Source of the DNA: Danio rerio
Taxonomy: Eukaryota > Chordata > Actinopteri > Cypriniformes > Danionidae
DNA length: 64,000 bases
Assembly (NCBI RefSeq): GCF_049306965.1
Contig: NC_133193.1
Coordinates: forward strand, 3,010,001 to 3,074,000
Direction of reading: 5' to 3'
The position numbers were made by a program, and so were the translations under genes. This document shows, in pieces, positions 13,023 to 24,000 of the stretch. The notes under the pieces were generated by a model, which saw nothing but the letters and a program-made list of their open reading frames with translations, had not been told where the DNA came from and did not search any database. Positions within the stretch are counted from its first letter, which is position 1, and each line of letters starts with the position of its first letter.

Positions 13023-14670
13023 AGGAGCCATTCACACAGAACTTGTTTATCCATTCTAATGTGCATCTTTTCTGTTGTTTTTCTTTTTATACACATGCTT
13101 GATGACCAGTTTGAGCAATTTATATAAAAAGCCGTCAGTCAGTTCAAAAATAACCATGTCAAAATGTGGGAAATGCAAACAAGTAATCCCGCACAGGGGA
13201 TTGTGCAAGATTGTTTGTTTGCTTTTTGCACATTTTAATCTATGGACTGAAAAACATGCAAATTCGAAAACACCTAAACAACACGTCGACGATGTGTTGT
13301 GTGTGCTTAGTTTACATGTAAAATACACATTTAAAGTATGTACAAACTTACGTGTTAAAAATTGACGTAAAAGTTTGCACGTTATTGAGCTTTCCGGCTT
13401 TCCTAAATTTTTTAAGTTAAAATTTGCACGTTTTTGAGCTATTTGGCTTTCCAAATATGTACATTAAAAGTTGCACGTCTTTGAGTTTTTGGCTTTCCAA
13501 AAATTTACGTTAAAGTGTGCGAATTTTTGCTCTTTCTGGCTTTTAAAATATTGACGTTAAAATTTTAGCATTTTTGAGATTTCTGGCTTTCCAAAAAAAT
13601 AACGTTAACATTTGTGCATTTATGAGCTATCTGGTTTTCCAAATATGTACATTAAAATTTGAGCGTTTTTGAGCTAACTGTCTTTCCAAAAATGTACGTT
13701 AAAATTTGTCGTTTTTTGAGCTTTCTGGCTTTCCAAAAAATTACGTTAAAATTTGTGCATTTTTGAGCTTTCAGGCTTTCTAAAAGTGTACATTAAAATT
13801 TTTTTGCATTTTTGAAATTTATGACTTTCCCAAATTTGATGATAAAATTTGCATGTTTTTGAGCTTTCAGGACTTTCCAAAAAATTATGTTAAAATTTGC
13901 ATGTTTTTGAGCTTTCAGGACTTTCCAAAAAATTATGTTAAAATTTACATGTTTTTGAGCTTTCTGGCTTTCCAAAAATTTACGTTAAAATTAGTGCGTT
14001 TTTGAGCTTTCTGGCTTTCCAAAAATTTACGTTAAAATTAGTGCGTTTTTGAGCTTTCTGGCTTTTCAAAAATTTACGTTAAAATTAGTGCGTTTTTAAG
14101 CTTTCTGGCTTTCCAAAAAATTATGCTAAAATTTGTGTTTTTTTGAGCTTTCTGACTTTTCAAAAATTTATGTTAAAATTTGCGTGTTTTTGAGCTTTCT
14201 GGCTTAAAAATGTTAATAGAAAAAGTTAACAATAAAAGTTACGTTAAATTTTTTTATGGATATATATTATAATAATTTTTTATCTTTCTGGCTTTCCAAA
14301 AATGTACATGTTAAAATGTGTGCGATTTTATGAGCTATCCGGCTTTGTGAAACAATTACCTTTTAAAATATATGCGAATTTTATTTTTTTCATTGTTATT
14401 TTAATTTTCTTATCTTTCTGTTTTTCTAAAAGTTTACGTTAAAAAGTGTGCGATTTTGACCTTTCGACTTTCAAAAAATCAGTTTCCGCTCATCAATGTC
14501 AGTTCCAAAGCAGTGGACCAATCAGAAGAGCTCGAAGGCGGAGCAAGCATTTCGAGCTTTTGTAGCATATTGCCATTCAACTGTTTTATTCAATGGTGAA
14601 GGAGGTGCTTTTTTAAAACCATTCCTCGCATTTTTACATGCAAAAGACATGTTCTGTGTGAATGGCTCCT
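13023..14670. mobile_element. Non-autonomous DNA transposon with internal minisatellite
   Basis: It is bounded by 20-bp inverted repeats AGGAGCCATTCACACAGAAC (left) and the exact complement (right end near 14651-14670). The interior from about 13365 to 14480 is a tandem array of a ~46-bp unit. No transposase frame is present and no clear target duplication was found, so the superfamily is undecided. Confidence 0.75.
13365..14480. repeat. Minisatellite, unit about 46 bp, inside a transposon
   Basis: About 20 or more units of the form TTACGTTAAAATTTGTGCGT then TTTTGAGCTTTCTGGCTTTC and CAAAAA. Three neighbouring units near 13975-14110 are almost identical, marking recent local duplication. The repetitive minus-strand frame at 13793-13975 is a by-product of the array. 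Confidence 0.9.
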
Positions 14671-15379
14671 GATTGTTGTTTTTGATATAAATTTCGATAT
14701 GCTTTAGTGTTAGAACAATATTGATTATTGTGTTCAATTGTCGGGGGGGGGGGGGGGTATCTTTACTGTATGTGGGCAAGTGTAATTCAGTGCATCAGCT
14801 CATTCACCATAAATGAAATGCAACGTCATTAAATGTGTCAAACGTTTGGCAGCTGAAGATTTCTTCCATTTTACGCCTCCAAAAAAAGCAACAGATACTC
14901 AGGTTTCATGTGGAGTCGTGCTCTAGATTTACCATCCACCTAATGTAGGGGATTTTACTCAGGAAATGTTAAATCCAGTTTCATGTCACTTTATTCAGTG
15001 CTGATGTGAGCTGCACTTGCTTAAACTCTTTTGATTTGTCATTCTTGCTGAAGTTTTCTATTATTGTCTGAACTGAAGGGAAAAGCAGATCTGTGTGTGA
15101 ATTCTGCAGCAGTAAATGTGTCTATACGCCTTAAAAGACTGAATGTATTTCTTACTGAATAAAATGTCCACTTGTCCTTCTTATTCGCTCTGCTTTTCAG
15201 ATATGTGTGCCCTTGTTTTTTCTTGTTCAGCAATAAAGTGTAATGTTTATGCCAGTGCGGTATACAATACATGTACAGTGTGTTCCCCCACCACAAGCAA
15301 GATTGTTTATTAAGAATGATTTACAGTTTAAATAAAATGCTGAAATCTTAAAATGTCTTTTTCTCTAGAATATTCCTGG
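14671..15379. other. Intergenic, no gene seen
   Basis: Contains a G homopolymer at about 14742-14757. No domain, splice signal or known repeat was recognised. Confidence 0.5.
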
Positions 15380-16445
15380 TCAATCACTGTACTCTATCTA
15401 TCTTGTTAATGCAAATTTCTAATCAGCCAATCACATGGCAGCAACTCACAGCATTTATGCATGTAGACATGGTCAAGATGATCTGCTGCAGTTCAAATCG
15501 AGCATCAGAATGGGGAAGAAAGGGGATTTAAGTGACTTTGAATGTGACATGGTTGTTGTTGCCAGACGGGCTGCTCTGAGTATTTCAGAAACTGCTGATC
15601 TACTGGGATTTTCACGCACAACCATCTCTAGGGTTTACAGAGAATGCTCCGACAAAGAGGAAATATCCAGTGAGCGGCAGTTCTGTGGGCGCAAATGCCT
15701 TGTTGATGCCAGAGGAGAATGGCCAGGCCGGTTCCAGCTGATAGAAAGGCCACAGTAACTCAAATAAGCACTCGTTACAACCGAGCTCTGCAGAAGAGCA
15801 TCTCTGAACACACAACACGTCCAACCTTGAGGCGGATGGGCTACAGCAGCAGAAGAGCACACCGGGTGCCGCTCCTGTCAGCTAAGAACAGGAAACTGAG
15901 GCTACAATTCACACAGACTCATCAAAACTGGACAATAGAAGATTGGAGAAGCGTTGCCTGCTCTGATGAGTCTCCATTTCTGCTGACACATTCAGATGGT
16001 CGGGTCAGAATTTGGCGTCAAAAACATGAAAGCATGGATCCATCCTGCTTTGTATTAACGGTATCACAGTGTACACATCTTCTGATGGCTACTTCCTGCA
16101 GGATAACGCACCATGTCATAAAGCAGGAATCATCTCAGACTGGTTTCTTGAACATGACAATGAGTTCACTGTACTCAAATGGTCTCCACAGTCACCAGAT
16201 CTCAATCCAATAGAGCACCTTTGGGATGTGGTGGAACAGGAGATTCCCATTATGGATGTGCAGCTGACAAATCTGCAGCAACTGTGTGATGCTATCATGT
16301 CAATATAGTATATATCATGTCAAAATCTCTGAGGAATATTTCCAGTACCTTGTTGAATCTGCCACGAAGAATTAAGGCAGTTCTGAAGGCAAAAGGGGTC
16401 TAAACCCGGTACCAGTAGAGTGTACCTAATAAATTGTCTGGTAAG
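15380..16445 (+). pseudogene. Tc1-like transposase, broken copy 1
   Basis: A DD34E Tc1-family element. A paired-like helix-turn-helix N-terminus (ALSISETADLLGFSRTTISR) is followed by pieces carrying the first catalytic Asp (ACSDES), the second Asp (QDNAPCHKAG) and the Glu (SPDLNPIEHLW). These fall in three different frames and part of the catalytic core is missing, so it is dead. The right end GTGTACCTAATAAATTGTC is a decayed form of the inverted repeat seen intact at 50837. It is the same family as 50837-51956 and 20430-20935. Confidence 0.9.
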
Positions 16446-16465
16446 TATCTGTGTCTGTCTGTCCA

Positions 16466-16478
16466 TCCATCCATCCAT

Positions 16479-16551
<73 letters not shown>
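16466..16551. repeat. CCAT then TA microsatellite
   Basis: Several CCAT units run into about 35 TA dinucleotides just past the Tc1-like copy. The long YI-type open frames on both strands are artefacts of this tract. Confidence 0.95.
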
Positions 16552-16552
<1 letters not shown>

Positions 16553-16863
16553 TAAATACAAAGAAAAATTTATTCTCAAAAAAAAAAAAAAAATTAGCAA
16601 TGAAATAAAATAAAATGACATAAAATATTTGGTCCCTACATTGCAGAGATTGTTGGTGCAGCGTAACTTAAAAATGCAGTCTCTTTATAATATTACAGTA
16701 TCTGCTCCTCGTGGTCTTGGGGCTGCAGACTGTCAAATCAAACACACACACACACGTGATTTAATGCTCACACACACTCGAACCACAGACAGTCCCGCAT
16801 CACGTGCTTCACCCAGCACTCAGACTTTATAAATAAACACAACAGGAGCTGTGCTTGTTTCTG

Positions 16864-16908
16864 CTTGTTCTTTATGGGACATCTCGCAGAAGTCCCATAA
16901 AGAACAAG
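16864..16908. other. Perfect 17-bp hairpin
   Basis: CTTGTTCTTTATGGGAC at 16864-16880 is the exact complement of 16892-16908, with an 11-nt loop. It lies about 1.1 kb upstream of pygo1. No terminal signals of a known transposon are seen immediately around it. Confidence 0.8.
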
Positions 16909-16954
16909 TCAAAGGGACCGCTCCTCCCAAACTTTGCGCACGGGTGCAGCTTTC

Positions 16955-17608
16955 CTTACCGAATCTACTATGGAGAAGTTCGGGTATTGAATATTAACTA
17001 GAACGCGCAGACCTGACCAATGGATGAGGACGCCTGTTAAATATGAATGATCTCCGAGGACGCAGAGAACTGTTCGTTACATGAATATTCAATAGATTTC
17101 TCTGACTGTTTACCTCATGAATAATAAAGATTCGACTTCTGCCAGCTACTTACTCTCCAGTTGTTCCAAACTTGAGTTTCGTTTTTCTGCTTAACACAAA
17201 GGAGGGTATACTAAAACATGTTGAGGATAAATCAGTCCGTGGCTTCCATCTTATTTTTGGTGTCAGCGGATGCTTTTTCCCACTATTCTTCAGATCTTGT
17301 TTGTGTTCAACAACAAAAGAAAATCATGCGTTTAGAATCATTTAAGTGTTAGTAAATTATGAGGAAATTTAATATTTTGGGGTGCCTTTAATAACGTAAA
17401 CGCATTTACTAATCTACCAAGGTGAAGGCTGAGCATATTAATTAGACCGTGCTGACGTGGCCAATGGATGAGGACGCCTTTTTAATATTAATTATTTCCT
17501 AGACCGCACAGATCGGATTAGCCTCATGAATATTAAATACGTCGTCGATAGATGACGTCGTTGGCTTTAGTTTACCTCATTAATATTAACATATAAGTTA
17601 TATATAAT
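16955..17608. repeat. Locally duplicated upstream sequence
   Basis: The phrase CCAATGGATGAGGACGCC occurs near 17019 and 17459. Each copy lies in AT-rich sequence containing ATGAATATTAAAT and TTTACCTCATGAATAAT-like strings, so the stretch holds an imperfect direct duplication of about 440 bp period. Confidence 0.65.
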
Positions 17609-17890
17609 ACAGTTCACCCAAAAAAATAAAAAAAAAGTTCACTCATCTTGTTTCAAACCTGTATTGAACACAAAGGAAGAAATACTTAGGAATGTTGCCA
17701 TTGACTTCCATAGTATTTTGTTAGTATTTAACGTTGTCAATGACTTCCAGTATTACTTCTTCTTCCACCAACATTCTTCAGAATATCTTAATCTGTGTTC
17801 AACAAAAGAAAGAAATCCACACGTTTAGAGCGATTTGAGTAAAAGTAAATGATGATGAGGTTTAAATTTTAGAGTGAACTGTCCCTTTAA
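17609..17890. mobile_element. MITE with CAGTTCACCC / GTGAACTG ends
   Basis: The left end CAGTTCACCCAAAAA and right end AGAGTGAACTGTCCCTTTAA are imperfect inverted repeats. The inside carries the familiar zebrafish phrases for this class (cattgacttccatagta, cttcagaatatct). A related element has expanded in dnaaf4 intron 2. Confidence 0.65.
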
Positions 17891-18056
17891 TAGCGCAGCC
17901 TTCGCCATAGTAGCAACGGTGAATTCGCTTCCCGGTCGCCGCCGCCGCCGTGATTGAAGAGAAAAGGTGAAAAACCCAGACGAGTCAACTTCAACCACTC
18001 TTTTTAACGTCAGCATTTCAGTATTTCCCCGTTTGAGACATGTGAGGGAGACTGTA
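17891..18056 (+). promoter_or_regulatory. Probable pygo1 promoter and 5' UTR
   Basis: A GC-rich patch with a run of GCC/CCG triplets (17937-17951) stands out from AT-rich surroundings just upstream of the first pygo1 ATG. No TATA box is obvious. The transcription start is not resolved. Confidence 0.5.
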
Positions 18057-21000
18057 ATGTCCACAGAGCAGGAGAAAGAGTCATTCTCTCTCAAACGAAA
18101 CCGAGGTAACGTTTATTTTCCGTGTTTTTAGAGGGTTATTTCGGTGTTGGTCGTAATGACCGGAGCGACGGTAACAGTTTGGCGGCCTCCAGGCCTTTGG
18201 GGAAGAACTGAAAAGTAGACACACTTCAGTGTTTCCAAGATTTAAGAAAACAAACGTGTCAGGCCTCAAAGTGAAAGCTGTCAGATGGAGACACTTCAGA
18301 GAGAGTTTCAGGAAGTTTGGAGAAGTCATAGCAAAGTTTACTTCCTAAATATACACCAACAAAACATGCGAGAGTAAATCTGACAGTGACATGTTCACTA
18401 TTAAATCCCCCCCCAAAAAAGTGAATTTGGGCTACTATAATTCTTAAAAGAGTTGTCTATATTTGACCCAACGTTGAGTTACAACAACCCATAATTATGA
18501 GTGTATTAACATTTGCATGGATATTCATTTTTGTGTATTTTAAGAAAAAAAAATCTAATTTTAAATCTAAGATTCAAAATTTACATCAACAAAACATGCG
18601 AGAGTAAATCTGACAGTGAAATGTTCACTATTAAATCCCCCTCCAAAAAAGTGAATTTGGGCTACTATAATTCTTAAAAGAGTTGTCCATGTTTGACCCA
18701 ACGTTGAGTTACAACAACCCATAATTATGAGTGTATTAACATTTGTATGGATATTCATTTTTGTGTATTTTAAGAAAAAAAAAATCTAATTTTAAATCTA
18801 ATATTCAAAATTTACATCAACAAAACATGCGAGAGTAAATCTGACAGTGAAATGTTCACTATTAAATCCTAAAACACAGAATACAAGGAGGACACAGTGG
18901 GAAAGACAGTAAATAAAAAAATAAGATATGAATGTGTACCTATATTTAAATTATATTTTATACATATTTTTAGCAAATGTTTTATTCATTTTGATGTTTT
19001 TGGACCATCATTTTTGTCCAGGTTGTCCATATTTGACCCAGCGTTGAGTTACAACAACCCAGGATTATGAGTGTTTATTTATAAAAAATAATAAATATAT
19101 ATATATATACACATGTGTACCTTTATTTAAATGATAATTTATACATATTTTTAGAACATTTCTAATTCATTTTGATGTTTTTTGGACCATCATTTTTTTT
19201 GTCCAGGTTGTCCAAATTGTGACCCAGAATTATGAGTGTTTATAGGTTGCTAGAAGAGACTGTAGGTAAGGAAGAGTGGAATGGGCAGTGAATTATACGT
19301 TTGCGTAGATGAAAATATACATAAATTTTTGTATATTATAAGGATAATATATCTCATTTTAAATCTAATATTCTACATCTACATCAACAAAACATGCGAG
19401 AGTAAATCTGACAGTGAAATGTTCACTATTAAATCCTAAAAACCAGAACTGAGCAGTGTACAGTGAGAAAGACAGTAAATAAAAAATAATAAATAGATAT
19501 GAATGTGTACCTGTATTTAAATTATATTTTATACAGATTTTTAGCAAATGTTTTATTTATTTTGATGTTTTTTGGGCTACCATAATTTTTTTAATGAGTT
19601 GTCCTTATTAAGCCCAACGTTGAGTTACAACAATCCAGAATTATTAAGTGTTTAAAGGTTGCTAGAAGGTAAAGTGAAATGGGCAGCAAAACAAAAGGAT
19701 ATAATTGATTTTTAAGAAATGTTTGATATATTTTTTTGTTTTTTGGGGGGCAGTGCGGTGGCTCAGTGGTTAGCACCATCATCTCACAGCAAAAAGGTCG
19801 CTGGTTCGAGTCCCAGCTGGGTCAGTTGGCGTTTCTGTGTGGAGTTTGATTGTTCTCCCTGTGTTGGTGTGGGTTTCCTCCACAGTTCAAACACATGCGC
19901 TATAGGGGAATTGGAAAAAACGAAATTGTCTGTAGTGTGAGTGTGTGTGTGAACAAGTGTGTGGTGAACCCTGATAAAGAGATTAAGCTGAAGGAAATTT
20001 AGTGAATGAATGTTTATTGGGCTAATACAGCAAGAAGGTCGCTGGTTCAAGCCTAGGCTGGGTCATTTGGTATTTCTTTGTGGAGTTTGCATGTTCTCCT
20101 TGAGTTTGTGTGGGTTTCCTCTGGGTGCTCCGTTTTCCCCCACAGTACTAACATGTGCTATAGGTGAATTGGGTAGGCTAAATTGTCCGTAGTGTATGAG
20201 TGTGAATGATGTTTCTGACTGATGGGTTGCAGCTAGAAGGGCATCCGCTGCGTAAAACATGTGCTGGATAAGTTAGCGGTTCATTCCGCTGTGGCGACCC
20301 CAGATTAATAAAGGGACAAGCCAAAAAGAAAATGAATGAATGTTCCTGTATCTATCACTGTAAATGTGTTGATGCATTTTTTTGAGTGTGGGGGTCAATA
20401 AAAGGACTTGTGCTATATATGTCAGTGCTATAAACATATCAAGCCCATCCGCCTCAAGGTTGGACGTGTTGTGTGTTCAGAGATGCTCTTCTGCAGACCT
20501 CGGTTGTAACGAGTGCTTATTTGAGTTACTGTTACCTTTCTATCAGCTGGAACCAGTCTGGCCATTCTCCTCTGACCTCCAGCATCAACAAGGCATTTGC
20601 GCCCACAGAACTGCCGCTTAATGGATATTTTCTCTATTTCAGACCATTCCTTTTAATCCCTAGAGATGGTTGTGCATGAAAATCCCAGTAGATCAGCAGT
20701 TTCTGAAATACTCAGAGCAGCCCGTCTTGCACCAACAACCATGCCACGTTCAAAGTCACTTAAATCCCCTTTCTTCCCCATTCTGATGCTCGCTTTGAAC
20801 TGCAGCAGATCGTCTTGACCATGTCTACATGCCTACATGCACTGAATTGCTGCAATGGGATTGGCTGATTAAAAATTTGCATTAACAAGCAGTTAGACAG
20901 GCGTACCTAATAAAGTGGCCGGTGAGTGTATATAGCAAGAGCACTTTTACTGACCCACACACTTAAAAAAAAAAAAAAAAGTGATATTTGATTTCAACTG

Positions 21001-24000
21001 ACTCCTTGATTTGATTTTTGCCAGGAGGTGAAGCTGGGCTGGATGTTTTAGCGGGTCCTGGGCTGCTACTGGGAAGTCCTGATAAAAAGAGACGCAAGTC
21101 AAGCACACAGGTACTGCAGGAAACTCTACATTAGCACATGCTCTTTGTCAACTCAGAGAATAAAATTGTATAATACATTCTAAAAGTATGTACTTTTTTC
21201 TGACTTGCATTTAAAGCAGTCATAGGAGACTCCAACACAATATAAGGGCACTTTAAAATACCATATGATCTGCTGTTAAATATATAATGTTGTTATACAA
21301 ATGTTGTACATTATTGTGCTCGAAAGCTTTACGCTCTCTTGAGATGCCCTAAAAACACATACAAATAATACATTTTCACTGTTTTATGTTTATAATTTGC
21401 GACGACTCCACAAATCTCATGTATTCTCAACTGTTGATCATCTATAATCCCATTTCAACATTGCAGATCCTGCAATGTGACTATTGTGGATGCAAACATT
21501 GCGATATTCATGTTGAAACCATATATTGTGCACATTCCGACATGTTTTCTGACCATAGATGCATTTAAATCAGTCGTTGTAGACACCAACACAATATTAG
21601 GGCACTTTAAATTACAACATGACCTGCTGTTAAATATATAATGTTGTTATTTGCAAAAACTCCATAAATCTCTACTATAACCCCAACTCAACATTGCAGA
21701 TCCTGTGATGTGAATATTGTGGATGCATCCCATAGTGCTTAAACCATAAATTGTGCAGCCCCAAAGTAAATGCATATTCTGACATGTTTTCTGACCTGCA
21801 TTTAAAGTAGTTGTAGTTGCACACAGGTACTGCAGGAAACTCTACATCAGCACATGCTCTCTGTCAACTCAGAGAATAAAATTGTGCTGCGTCCCCATTC
21901 GCATACTTATACTAAAAGTATATTCTAAAAGTATGTACTTCTTTCTGACTTGCATTTAAATCAGTCGTAGTAGACACCAACACAATATCAGGGCACTTTA
22001 AAATACCATATGATCTGCTGGTAAATATATAATGTTGCTATACAAATGTACGTTATTGTGCCCGGATGCTTTGCGCTCTCCTCAAAAGCCTTTAAAACAT
22101 TTGCAAACGCTAAAGTTTAACTCTTTAATGCTTAAACTTTGCAATGACTCCATAAATCTCTTGCATTCTCAATTATTGATTAGCTATAATCCCAACTCAA
22201 CATTGCAGATCCTAAGATGTGTCTATTTCGGATCCACACATTGTAATATTGATGCTGAAATCATATATTGTGCACATTCTGACATGTTTTCTGACCTTAG
22301 ATGCATTTAAATCAGTCGTAGTAGACACCAACACAATATTAGGACACTTTAAAAATACCACATGATCTGCTGTTAAATATATAATGTTGTTAAACAAATG
22401 TTGTGCGTTATTGTGCTGAAAGCTTTACACTCTCCTCAAAAGCCTTTAAAACATTTGCAAACGCTAAAGTTTAACTCTTTAATGCTTAAACTTTGCAATG
22501 ACTCCATAAATCTCTTGTATTCTCAATTATTGATCAACTATAATCCCAACTCAACATTGCAGATCCCTTAACGTGACTATCACATTGTGATATCCATGCT
22601 GAAACCATATATTTAGCATATTCTGACATGTTTTCTGACCTTAGATGCTTTTAAATCAGTCGTAGGAGACACCAACACAATGTAAGGGCACTTTAAAAAT
22701 ACCATATGATCTGCTGTTAAGTATATAAAGTAATGTTGTTAAACAAATGTTGTGCGTTATTGTGCTGAAAGCTTTACGCTCTCCTCAAAAGCATTTAAAA
22801 CATTTGCAAATGCTAAAGTTTAACTCTTTAATGCTTAAACTTTGCAATGACTCCATAAATCTCTTGTATTCTCAATTGATGATCAGCTATAATCCCAACT
22901 CAACATTGCAGATCCTGAGATGTGACTATTTCGGATCCACACATTGTAATATTGATGCTGAAATCATATTTTGTGCACATTCTGACATGTTTTCTGACCT
23001 TAGATGCATTTAAATCAGTCTCAGACACCAACACAATATTAGGGCACTTTAAAATAAAACATGATCTGCTGTTAGGTATATAAAGTAATGTTGTTAAACA
23101 AATGTTGTGCGTTATTGTGCTGAAAGCTTTACGCTCTCCTCAAAAGCCTTTAAAACATTTGCAAACGCTAAAGTTTCAATCTTTAATGCTTAAACTTTGC
23201 AATGACTCCATAAATCTCTTGTATTCTCAATTATTGATCAACTATAATCCCAACTCAACATTGCAGATCCCTTAATGTGACTATCACATTGTGATATCCA
23301 TGCTGAAACCATATATTGTGCACATTCTGACATGTTTTCTGACCTTAGATGCATTTAAATCAGTCTTAGTAGACACCAACACAATATTAGGGCACTTTAA
23401 AATACCACATGATCTGCTGTTAAATAAATATAATGTTGTTAAACAAATGTTGTGCGTTATTGTGCTGAAAGCTTTACACTCTCTTAAAAAGCATTTAAAA
23501 CATTTGCAAACGTTAAAGTTTCAATCTTTAATGCTTAAACTTTGCAATGACTCCATAAATCTCTTGTATTCTCAATTATTGATCAACTATAATCCCAACT
23601 CAACATTGCAGATCCCTTAACGTGACTATCACATTGTGATATCCATGCTGAAACCATATATTGTGCACATTCTGACATGTTTTCTGACCTTAGATGCATT
23701 TAAATTAGTCTTAGTAGACACCAACACAATATTAGGTCACTTTAAAATAAAACATGATCTGCTCTTAAATATATAATGTTGTTAAACAAATGTTGTGCGT
23801 TATTGTGCTGAAAGCTTTACACTCTCCTCAAAAGCCTTTAAAACATTTGCAAATGCTAAAGTTTCAATCTTTAATGCTTAAACTTTGCAATGACTCCATA
23901 AATCTCTTGTATTCTCAATTATTGATCAGCTATAATCCCAACTCAACATTGCAGATCCTAAGATGTGACTATTTCGGATCCACACATTGTAATATTGATG

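Noticed and set aside
13056-13454. Overlapping open frames on both strands
   Set aside because: They lie inside the transposon with AGGAGCC ends and in its internal tandem repeat; not conserved protein-like.
19719-19940. Open frame within pygo1 intron 1
   Set aside because: It is the DANA SINE head read through; typical peptide (SSHSKKVAGSSPS) recurs in every DANA copy.
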